Assembly (NCBI GenBank): GCA_030407085.1
Contig: CM059582.1
Span: 48,135,001 to 48,199,000, forward strand
DNA: 64,000 bases
Reading direction: 5' to 3'
From: Trichopria drosophilae
Taxonomy: Eukaryota > Arthropoda > Insecta > Hymenoptera > Diapriidae
Of the stretch, positions 31,563 through 41,690 are shown one piece after another. The stretch's first letter is position 1. Each line of letters begins with the position of its first letter. The translations under genes and the position numbers were made by a program. A model generated the notes under the pieces. The model ran no database searches and had not been told where the DNA came from. It worked only from the letters and a program-made list of their open reading frames with translations.

Positions 31563-34500
31563 ATGTATGACAAAACGTACAGTTTAATCATTGCCTTCAT
31601 TTTAATAAAATGCAGAACATCTAAATGCGATGTAAAAATTGAACCTAAAAATGGTCTAGTCATCCTATCAGACGCAATGGTATGTATATTATTAATTTCT
31701 GTGATCACAAGACAAAATATATTAGTTATTTATCATATTTCGGCTCCTTAATTATTGTTATGATTTCTTTTCTCATATATAAAAGTAATACGTACCTCTA
31801 AAAAGATTAAAAAGCACATTCCGCCTTTCCTCTATTCATAACACAACTGGTTGATGTTTGTGAATTTTATATATAAATTCGAAATACTAATACCCTCAAA
31901 CACACCCATTATTCTTTATAATACAGTATGTACCCAAGACTGCGGCATTTTCGAAAAATTGTATCTGGTAAAATTGTATACTTCGTTTTCCGGCGAAAAC
32001 CTAATATTGCGATAAAGGTACTATAAAAATGGGCATAAACAACATTTTTCGAGTGGTCCAATTTAAAAAATCCAGGTATTATGGGATGAAGCGCAAAATT
32101 GGTTGACGATTTGTTCTATTAAACAGGAATTAATCTGATTTAATTTTGAACGATATACACTGAAGTAAAATGCTCAAAACAAAATTTTATACGGGACCTT
32201 TTTCTGTATATTTAATTTACGATCCTGGTATCTTATACTAATTTTAAAAGCAAAGACAAATTTCAAATAAAATTTAAAAAATGTTGGATGTGACAAATTT
32301 AGTTTGTCAACTCCATAGTTAAACGTCAAAAAATTGTTCTTAATATATGAAGGGTATATTTTTAAATATTAATAACTATATCACAGTTTTATCTAACTCA
32401 ACGTGTTCAATAATATACAAAAATTCAACATAAAATATAAAATGTAAAATATATTTATGCTTTTACCAGATTTTACTTAAAAAGCATACTATTAAACAAC
32501 ATGTTTTCTTTTTTTTTGGCAACTAATTAACTACAAGCTTTTGGCATTTCTAATCTAGTCAAATTTGACTGCAGGCGTTGTCGAACTGAACTTTGAATCT
32601 ACTAACGCCCACTGTAATCAATATATAAGAAGGCATGAACCCAATAATTGTTGAACATTGTCGAATACCTAACACAGATGATACCGGCCGGAAGTAGTCA
32701 TATATTTTTTTTGAAGGGGACACTATAGAAGACCTTAAGTAATTATTTCGAGTACATAAACATATCACCTTCAAACAGTGGGCTTATGCCAGATGGAAAA
32801 CCAATTTATGGATGACGAGAGCACTGTAATTAAAGCAGTGGATAAAAAACTTGTTCCCAATTGGAACAACCAATGACTTGCATTAAAAATCGTTACGGTA
32901 TATTTTAAAGTAATGACTGTGGATATTATTAACAATTTAAATTTTCCATAAATAACAAAAAATTTAATAATGTGAAGTAGATTGTTTGAATTTAGTTATA
33001 AATTTATTGCGATGAAGTTATCAAGTAGTTTTCCCACAGGCGAGCGTAACGTACATAACTTTTTTTCTTCGTTTTCTGTGCGCATAAGTACTGCATAATA
33101 CACGCTTTGTTTAATATAGTGTCCAAACTAAAGGATTCGCTAAACATTTAAGTAATTGCGATTTTTACAATGATGATTCGTATTATGCATTTAGTCAAAA
33201 TGTACATTCCGTCACACGCAGTTTAGGTAGTAGTCATATATTATAATATTATAAATGCAAATTTAAAAAATTTTAGTTATAAACATAAGAACAAAAGCTC
33301 TAAAAAAGTATGTATTATTAAAAATAATATTGATAAGAGATTTCATGAAAATAGTGGATAGTTTATTTTATAAAAACAAGAAATTAAACATAAATATTCA
33401 CAGTGTATCGTTTAACATTTAAACTTTTAACGTCTAGAATGAGATTCTAGTCTCATGAACACCGTATGATCCTTATGAAAGTTAAAGTATAGTTACTTAA
33501 AAATCTACTATTTTTGAGGATGCTCTTTCGAATTGTTATGTTTAGACTTTATAGAAATCAATATTAACATATGACATTGATAAAAATGTTTGGATAAAGC
33601 TTACACATCATTGCAAATAAACAAATGTCATTTTATTTTGGTTTTTGGATATATGCTGATTTAAAATAAAACTGTTTTAATTCAAGGTGACTGTGACAAT
33701 ATGGTGGATATTGAAAAATGGGATTTAAAAGAAGACTCTTAAAAATCATCTTTTTTAATCTCCGATGAAAATTTAAGAATTTTATACTTTTGTCATGCTG
33801 AATCCGAATATGACACCAAATTTAAATTTTGACAGTTGACAACTATGAAACTGTCACTTTTTAACAAAATTAGGCATTCTTCCCAATAATGACATTTATT
33901 AGGTTTTGCGATTTTCTGATCACGAATTTGATGTCAAATTTAAATTTTGACAGTTGACAGCTGTCAAACTGCTACTTTCTTAAAAAATTAGAAATTCTTA
34001 ACAAAATAACATCTATTTAGTTTTGAGTCTCAATGATCAGGAATATGAGGTCAAATTTTAACGTTGACAGTTAACAGCTGTTAAAATGACTGCGAGGGTT
34101 ATTAGGTAAGAATTACAGGTTAAAAAAAATACGATAAGTGCTGCAGACTTGTCGATCGTGGAAATGTGGTAACATTTTACATTGAACATTAAAGAAGTGA
34201 TAAGAAAATGAAGTATTTATTTTAAAAGAATTTATATTATAATTTGTGCACGAGAACAATGTTAAGTTATTCTAATTTAATTATATTAATTCAATAAATA
34301 AGTAACTAGCTAAGAATTTCTCATTTTTTTAGAAAGTAACAGTTATCCCGAAAAAAAATAGCTCTGATATAATAATTATATTTAAATCATACCCAACCAT
34401 GTCTAGATAATAGCTAGGTAAAGTTTCCTCATATGAAAGACACAGAATGTTGGGCGAAAATTATATCGTTCAAATTTCGCCTAAAATGTGTGTCTTTCAT

Positions 34501-36712
34501 GTGAGGAAACTTTCATACATATTTATTTATACATCAAAATCCGGATGCAATAAAATTCTTTTTGAGCGTATAAGGATGAATGATGCGGAACCTTACTGAA
34601 GAGTCTTACACGCATTCAAGGACGAAACGTTTATTGTATAATTTTTAACGTCCCTACTATTATGGTGACCGAATCTACCAAGAAACATTCCTATTACTAA
34701 TTTTATTAGTCATCTAGTACCTGACACATACAAAAGTATATTTGTCCAGTCAGTCCAGTTCATTTTTCATAAAGCTTCATTGTAACTTGTTGCATCTTTA
34801 TAATAATAATTAACGTATAATAAGCAAATAAACTTTAAAAACTCATATCCACGTTAAAGGTAAATATCGTGGACAACTGCAACTGTAACGAAGCCAGCAG
34901 TGCCCTTATTATAGGCAAAAACTTTAGCAATCTACCTCGTACAATACCTATAAACTTATCAGATGGATCAAACATGAAAAAGAAACAAGGAACAAATTGG
35001 TCGCTCATGATGCCAGAAAAGAACTTTCTCAACACGAGACAATTATTCATCATTGCGAGAAATTCAAATGAAGAATTCAGTTCACATTTGCAAGACCTTT
35101 CAAAATCCATTTATTGGAATCATGCTGGATTTTTTATAATTATAGAAATGAACTTTGGCGATGACTGTCAAAATGCTTTTTCAACTTTGTGGAACGTCTG
35201 GACATTTGATATTTTATATTCAATATTCATTTGTTATAGTTTCAAAAAGAATATTCTGTTGTATACGTTTAATCCTTATAAAAATTACGCGGTGGACTCT
35301 TGGACTGAAACACGACAGTATGAAGGAATCGATGGGCATCCATGGACGTTATTTTCGAAACCTTACGATCCATGTAAGTGACAATTGTACATTTTATACA
35401 TAAATCTGAAATCAATATCTTCTTATTTACTATTGTTTAAATTTCAGTTTCATTGGATACGCTTTGTGGAAATTTGAGTTTCGACAAATCCAAGGACATC
35501 GGAGGCTATCCTATTAAATTAAGTGAAATGTATCACTGGGCAGAGTCCATCGATGCTATAATCGACAATGAAGACTGCGACAATAAAGTTGCAGATATTG
35601 ACGCGTTCATAAAAATTCAACATGAATCTTTAAATGCGAAACCAATATCATCTATGACGCGTTTTATGACTATGAATGATACTCAGATATCACTTTATCT
35701 TAAAAACTTCGATTTATTCGTAAATAGCACGTACAATCGAGTAGCAGAAGAAGCATCGTTCCTCTATCCTCATAGTTCCGGATCAACTTGCATTGTTACT
35801 CAAAAACGTACTCAGCAATTACCATTGTTACGTGTTTTTGAGCTTTTGACTCCACAATTTATTATATATTTGTTGCTAATGTTTCTAATTTCTACAGTGT
35901 TAATGAAATTTATAATGGTTCAACATTTTTTAACAGCAATTATGGAAGTGTTGCGCATGATATTAAATTCCTGCACTCTGGCGAAAAAACCTCGTACTCC
36001 AGTACGTAAGATGTGGTTCATTATCATTTTATTCACTTCTGTATTATTCAATTTTTACTTCAATGGTCGAATCACTTCAATCCTTACTGTTCCTACACCT
36101 GCATCTGACGTGAATTCAATGAACGATCTAGAAAAATCGGGCTACATCGTTCATGCTGCAGATTATTATACCTCACTGCTTTCAACCTTCCAGTTTATGA
36201 AGAACCGATTCCAAGTTGGTGCCTTAGTCGATTGTGTGAAAAAGGCAGAACATGGTGAACACGTTGCATGTGTCCACGACTGTCAAACTGCACGCGTTTG
36301 TGTCGGTGAAAATAATAATGTGCATTTTGCCACAGCTGAATTAGAAGAAGGACCAATAGTATTTTTAATTCGCCCAGATTGGCCACTGACAGATCGTTCG
36401 AATTATATAATGCAGGCATTAAGGGAATCCGGAATCGTTAAGTTCAAAGACGAATTGACATTTCGTCCAAAAAGGGCTTTCACATCAAACCCTCAGTTTG
36501 TGGCAATTAAGCGGGAGCAGATGGAAGTTTACTTTTGCTTCTTAGCTATAGGACTGATTGTAGCAGCATTCGTGTTTCTTGCGGAGTATAAAATTGGCAA
36601 TTTGAAGTACAATCGCACAAGAAAGTTTTGGAATAATGAATCACGCTCATGTTTCGGATTACCAAAAATAGTAAAAAAGAATATAATTCTAAACATAAAG
36701 AATCGAGTATAA
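31563..36712 (+). CDS. Divergent ionotropic receptor (IR)
   Basis: A ligand-gated cation channel subunit of the variant glutamate receptor family used in insect chemosensation, expected in the sensory dendrite membrane. Three exons join cleanly: 31563-31679 (phase 0), 34860-35373 (phase 1) and 35448-36712, giving 631 residues, normal for the family. Residues 1-22 look like a signal peptide. Exons 2 and 3 carry an N-terminal region and the S1 half of the ligand-binding domain. TM1 is about 343-368, the pore and TM2 (MWFIIILFTSVLFNFYFNG) about 398-416, the S2 half about 430-560 (including RPDWPLTDRSNYIMQALRESG), and TM3 about 570-590. I could not align the canonical glutamate-binding R, T and D/E residues, so it is a divergent, probably odour- or taste-tuned IR. 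AATAAA follows at 36851. The 3.2 kb intron 1 is unusual in its repeat content. The subgroup is unassigned. Confidence 0.9.
33795..34100. repeat. Tandem repeat, period about 118 bp, 2.6 copies
   Basis: The word AAATTTTGACAGTTGACA recurs at intervals of 118 and 117 bp, with a third, more diverged copy (GACAGTTAACAGCTGTTAAA). Each unit begins with GAAT(C/A)(C/T)GAATATGA- or CACGAATTTGATGTC-like sequence and contains a short palindrome. In the second unit it is a perfect TTGACAGCTGTCAA. Confidence 0.75.
34420..34513. repeat. 94 nt near-perfect hairpin
   Basis: The arms AAAGTTTCCTCATATGAAAG and CTTTCATGTGAGGAAACTTT pair with one mismatch. Pairing continues through GACACA/TGTGTC and GGGCGAAA/TTTCGCC with small bulges around a loop of about 10 nt. 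The size suits either a MITE or a microRNA precursor on either strand. Confidence 0.65.
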
Positions 36713-36901
36713 TTCCGATGTATATGCATGCCAGTGGGAATATACCGGCTAACAAACAGTTTTATGTGCGAATTCAACTGGAAAAGTATTGTTTAAATCA
36801 ATTTTCCAACATTTTCAATTTTTAATTTATTATACAATTTTTGTACACGTAATAAAAACTCATTTTTTGAATGTAAAAAAAATATTTTTTTTAATGTTGT
36901 G

Positions 36902-37076
36902 CAGTCCTCCCTCCATCATTGTTTCCCTCTGTAATTGTTGTCCAGGTTCCCCCTTCTAAGTACACCGTAAGAAGAAAGGCACACTAGCGCATGCGCACGT
37001 ATGTTCTATTAACTGTTTCATATATGGAGAGAGGGCAGTAGGGGCGCCAACCGGAGCAATCACGGATGGAGGACTG
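36902..37076. mobile_element. Pogo/Tc1-like MITE with CAGTCCTCC termini
   Basis: A 175 bp element. The left end is CAGTCCTCCCTCCATCATTG. The right end, reversed, is CAGTCCTCCATCCGTGATTG, so 17 of 20 bases match. The interior has GCATGCGCA, as does the element at 52658. CAGT...ACTG ends and small size suit a non-autonomous Tc1/mariner-pogo element. No transposase is present. Confidence 0.7.
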
Positions 37077-38339
37077 CATTCCCACTTTCTTGACCTTGAG
37101 AAAATAATTGTTGAAGTAATAACGAATTTAAAGAAATGTAAAACTTCTTGAGTTAACAATTAAAAAATTCCCGACACATTTCACTGAAAGAGGAAATGGA
37201 GGTTGTTTTATACTACAGATAGATCTTATATAAATCCTAAAAATTTATATATTTGCAAAAATTAACTGTTTTGAACCATTTTTTTGGCAATTTCAATCAC
37301 ACGGTATTTCTATTTCAGCTTACTTAAATATCATACACTTACATTATATACATTCGCCAGTTACTGTTGAACTACAGTTAAAAATATGCTAATATTTTTG
37401 TATTGTTGTATTTTGCATTTCCTACTCTATATATTAAAGTACACTGTAACATCATCAGAAAAATTACCTTTCAAGGTAGTAATAAATAAGGTAGTAATCT
37501 ATGCTGAAAAATTCAAATAAAAAAATTATTACAAATATTTTCCGACATCCGGGCTATATAACTGCAATTCTAACCATTAGAAACGATGCCTTAGAAAATA
37601 TCAGAGAAATTCGTCAAGAATTGATTGTGAATTTTTGGAAATAAGCAAAAGTCATCTTTTTTTGGAAATTTTCTGGACCAAATTTCCGAAAAGCCGTACC
37701 TCCAATTTTTTTGAAACTTGGTATACTTACGTATTTTGATGCGCTAATGACGAAAGTGGTATTAAAAATTGGCGCAAATTATATTGTCATAGTGAAAACA
37801 TTACGTAATTGTAAAATAGTGATTATGAAAGTCGTAGGTCGTAGTCGAAATGGTGAATTACATCATTTTTTATGTAAAAACCATAACAAACCAGAAACTC
37901 GGTTCCGCGCTTTTTAAATAAAAGAAAGTACCCATGTGTGGCTTCTGAAGGAAAGCACACCTCACCGTCCACCGTCTTTCAGCACACCAGTGATATCTCT
38001 ATTATATGACTCTAATTCGAACTGTACAAATTTCCTGTCTTTCATGAATGTTGTTTGTTTTTGTTGTACCCAACTAGGAGTTGGGAGGTATATGCAGGCC
38101 CTACGATTTATAGTGGATTCAGAACCACTTCTTTTAGTTGCTGTGATTATGTTAATTTACTTCAAAAAATGAAAATTATTAACAAAAATTATTTTTCTTA
38201 GGTTTCCTCTCTCAGAGAGATAGTTTGATTCTATTTCTAAATTCTTATTTCTATTTTATTTACAATTTTTACTATTTACAATGTTAAAAATTCCGCATTT
38301 CATTTTATAGTGAGGACATGGACATGGCTTAGCCAGGCT
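37077..38339. other. Repeat-derived non-coding stretch
   Basis: The segment near 37700-37810 has an inverted relative at about 38745-38855 (shared words TTGGCGCAAATTATATTGTCAT and TTGGTGCAAACTGGATTATCAT). The segment near 37550-37640 has a direct relative at about 39045-39140. No gene was recognised. Confidence 0.45.
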
Positions 38340-38645
38340 CCATTTCCTCTATTATTTCAGAGCACATCTTCTCATCCAACAGTTTCTATGCAAAACGAGT
38401 AAAGGATTTCATATATTTCCCTATCCTTGAGGATATTGGAGAGACTGATTTCTATTTCGTTGATTTCTTGTAGATATCCTTTTCTTATTTCTGTGTATTT
38501 ATGGCATTCTGTGAGTGTATGTTCGGATGTATCTTTATGGCCACATAAGCATAACTCTGTGGTTGTATTTATTCCAATGTGGTACTTCCAGTGGTTAAAA
38601 TTACCATGTCCCGTGAGGAACTGGTTTATTTGGTCGAATCCAGCT
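38340..38645 (-). mobile_element. R1-like LINE ORF2 C-terminal fragment
   Basis: The minus strand encodes FDQINQFLTGHGNFNHWKY, then HIGINTTTELCLCGHKDTSE, then HTLTECHKY. The GHGxF(x)xY segment and the CxC-x7-H-x4-C knuckle are the standard C-terminal end of reverse-transcriptase proteins of R1/LOA/I-type LINEs. After about 60 codons the frame decays. The 5' truncation point (about 38645) lies within 12 bp of a CCTAA-type telomere-like tract. Confidence 0.75.
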
Positions 38646-38656
38646 TTTTAAAAATA

Positions 38657-38698
38657 ACTAACCTAACCTAACCTTACCTAACCTAACCTTACCTAAAT
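38657..38698. repeat. Interstitial telomere-like CCTAA/CCTTA tract
   Basis: The sequence alternates ACCTAACCTAACCTTACC units for about 42 bp. The insect telomere repeat is TTAGG (CCTAA on this strand), and the unit here is CCTAA with frequent CCTTA variants. A shorter related stretch (GGTTAGGTTAG, AAGGTTAGGTT) lies at 41508-41543 between the BED-finger gene and Pwp1. Confidence 0.7.
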
Positions 38699-40792
38699 TG
38701 TGCATTGTAGTGAGATCTTTTGTTAAGATAACACACAAAAAAACATGATTTATGGTGGTTTTTTATGGATTTCACCATGATAATCCAGTTTGCACCAATT
38801 TTCACTACGATTTTCGCAATTAGAGCAAAAAAATACACAAGTACATACACCAGTTTCAAACCAAACAAAGAGATATGCGCTTTTCGGAAGGTACACCTGA
38901 AAAGGCACTCTGTCAATTCTCGATCGATAAAGTTCTTTGGAATTTTTGAAACATAAGGGGGTTCTAAAGTGGTCCGTCGGTAAAGCAGGAAAATTCACTA
39001 AAAAACGTAAATTCAAGATGACTGAAGAAATTTTTCAAAATTCAGGCTCTGTAACGGCAATTCTAAGCACTATAAATCGTTTCCAAGAAAATACCAAAGA
39101 TATTAATTGAGAACTGACCGACAATTTTCAGAAATAAGTGATTGTTAATAAGTAATGTATTTCCGAAAATTCTCGGTCAATTCTCATTCAATTTCTAAAT
39201 TATTACACAGGCCGACAAAATCAGCTCGACTCTCTGACCCAGAAACCATGTTATATATGTACTTTTTCGAAGGCTTTCGGTGCGCTGAATCCGAATCCGA
39301 GCCGAGGTCGAAATTTCCGAATTGGCTCTCGTTTTCGAGATATCCTAACCTAAAAGTGCAAAAAACAGCGATTTTTGCCTATGTTTGCGGTTATGTAGCA
39401 TCGAATTTGTTCTTTTACTCAAAATACTAAAAACACCATCTTAAAGTATAACCCTTGCCCTTTCAAATGCCGTTGAGTTTGATTAAATATCTCTTTTTTT
39501 CGCTGAGATATCGACATGAAAATTTAAATGTACATACGAAATTTCGTAAATATTACGTTCATCAACTTTCAAAAAATCATCTCCAGAAAAACCCGTCCAA
39601 AGATTAAAATAAACACAAAAATACACTGTGCCTGGGAAAGAGGGAGGGTTAAAAGTGGACAATTTAAGTCTATATGATTATTTTGTATACGACTTTATGC
39701 ATATATCTTTTATTTCACGTTAAATATACCAAAAACGGTTATAACAAGCGAATATATATACAACATTTGTATATGTGAGTATAAATTAAACTTGAGAACA
39801 ATTTTTATAACAAAAAAATACGTTAAGGGTTGTCAACTATAGATAGATGGTTGATGACTATTTGCTTGTATGTCAATTTCCTAATAAGTTGTTTAGTTGA
39901 ATTTAAACTTTTAACAAAATTTTTTATTTATACATATTTCTCCTTTGCACTGATATAATAAGTAGGGTCATCCACAAGTCAAGATGATGTCAATTCCTCA
40001 GAAATCAACTAAAAGTAGTCCTATTATTGGGTATAATTCCACAAAATAAAAGAAAATATTAATTAAAACAGTATTAACTTAATATTGACAACAAAAATTA
40101 AAAAATAAGTTAATGAATATTCATTGAACTTTACATAAATCTATGATTTACTTAAAAAATTGTAATTTTCAGTATTTCAACAATCTAAGTAAAATTTAAC
40201 CATTATTTGCATTATTTTATGCAAATTAATTATTTTTAGTAGAAAAATGTCTTTCTATGTAACCGATTCATCAGGAAGTTTTAAAAAATACGAATAAGTT
40301 TATTCAATCCAAGAAACTTTTTTTTTAATATTTTTTTATTGGTAAATTACATTTCAAACTTTATCAACATTTCTGTTTACTTTATCAACATTTCTGTTTG
40401 CTTTATCTTGATTAAGTATGTTGAATAAAACAAATTCTTTTTTTAATAAAGTTACATTAATAACACAAGAAGCGTTTGATCTCAGTTCATTAATAAATCA
40501 TCGTCAATAAAAGTGATCAACAGAAAATGTCTTAAATGAATATAATTGAAACAAATACTATATCACTATACACATTTCACAAAATTCTTCGATATCCAAA
40601 ACTGTTTTGTTATTCTTATATATATATATATATCACCGAGATTCATTTCTTCAATGTTTGAAATTCTTGCTTAATAAAACGTTCAATATCTTCGACGTGT
40701 AGGTAGTTCTTCACAAATTTGCGTCAAAGTTCTGCATGGTTGATCTTCAAAGAGAATCAATTATTCCTTCAAATTTAAAAGTTACAGAATCT
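38699..40792. other. Repeat-rich non-coding stretch
   Basis: Around 39200-39400 there is a fragment of the CGCTGAATCCGAATC dispersed repeat family. At about 40360-40405 a 22 bp unit (TTTATCAACATTTCTGTTT) is duplicated in tandem, and a short TA run lies at 40617-40634. No gene was recognised. Confidence 0.5.
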
Positions 40793-41290
40793 TCATTCCG
40801 TTCCACCCAGCGTATGGTCGCACAAATCTTCCCATACTTTCCATGCATTATCCTCAGCATTTTCATTCGTTTTTTTCTCAGGTTTGAACATATTTAATTT
40901 AACACCTTTTGCTATAGCAGAATCCGGACAAAGTTTATCAATTATGCCTATAAGATGCTGGAAATCATGTTCAGACATTTCGTGTTTAGCTGCGAATTCC
41001 CTAAGATGCACTTCGGCTCTTTTAACCATTTCCGCATGAGAACTTGTTTTATTTTTGGAATCGGCATTAAATAACGCGTAATTTTGTTCGTGTTTCTTTT
41101 TTGACGCGTGTTTATTAATTTCCGATGCATCACCTTTCAAATATTTCTTACAAACCGTGCAAAAAAATAGTTTATTGTCATTTTCGTCACGTTTTAACCA
41201 TTTCCGAAATTCAGGAAACTGATCTTCAGACATTTCCTTCACGCGTTTTTTAGTTCCAGATGATGAAGCGGATGCCGACTCTGAATCCAT
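40793..41290 (-). CDS. BED/U1-type zinc-finger protein, hAT-transposase-like N-terminus
   Basis: A single exon of 165 codons with ATG at 41290 and TGA at 40793. Residues 1-20 are Ser/Lys-rich. Residues about 26-75 form a zinc finger: FRKWLKRDENDNKLFFCTVC, then a His pair in HASKKKH, spacing C-x2-C-x13-H-x5-H. The following helical part (EMSEHDFQHLIGIIDKLCPD, then SAIAKGVKLN) resembles the linker after the finger in hAT-like transposases and related 'repressor of PKR inhibitor'-type proteins. The RNase H-like catalytic domain and dimerisation domain are absent. It is likely a nuclear DNA-binding protein derived from a transposase N-terminus, or a surviving fragment of one. It sits head-to-head with Pwp1, 400 bp away. 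The frame is intact, which favours a gene over a relic. Confidence 0.7.
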   Translation of the reverse strand: MDSESASASSSGTKKRVKEMSEDQFPEFRKWLKRDENDNKLFFCTVCKKYLKGDASEINKHASKKKHEQNYALFNADSKNKTSSHAEMVKRAEVHLREFAAKHEMSEHDFQHLIGIIDKLCPDSAIAKGVKLNMFKPEKKTNENAEDNAWKVWEDLCDHTLGGTE

Positions 41291-41690
41291 GTTTACAAGA
41301 TTTAATTATATTAAAGAATTGTGTAGAAAACGAATATGTTCACTTAATTTCGCTAATTAATTGAATATGATCACCAGAACACGTAAGGTACCTTCACTGG
41401 TTGCAAAGTTGCAATAGTTTGAAACAAAAGCGACTCAACATGGCGCCAAAACGGCCAAAACCAAGATGGAGTCTGAAACTTTAACTTTTGATTGGTGTTT
41501 GGAGGTCGGGTTAGGTTAGAGCTTGGGTGGTAAGGTTAGGTTCCTCTCACGCACACTTGTACACTACAGTGCATTTGCATACATGTGTATACCCTTGCAT
41601 TTTGGGGGAATAAAGTTTACCACGTGCATCAGTAATCAAAACGTATGTTTATGTTTAATTAGTTAATTTAAGTAAATAAAAGTCTGCAAG
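41291..41690. promoter_or_regulatory. Shared upstream region between BED-finger gene and Pwp1
   Basis: Four hundred bases separate the two divergent start codons. This interval is less AT-rich than average, contains CATGGCGCC and CAAGATGGAG (YY1/Pho-like words) near 41440-41470, and TTAGG-like repeats near 41510-41540. A bidirectional promoter is inferred from position alone. Confidence 0.45.

Larger units (their letters stand above)
31680..34859 (+). other. IR intron 1 with tandem repeats and a hairpin
   Basis: No further exon was recognised. It holds the 118 bp tandem repeat at 33795-34100 and a 94 nt hairpin at 34420-34513. Confidence 0.5.

Noticed and set aside
32540..32880. Stretch giving protein-like words such as FKQWAYARWKTNLW on the plus strand.
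   Set aside because: The frame is interrupted by stops on both sides, no splice sites frame it, and no family could be named. It may be an old pseudogene fragment in the IR intron.
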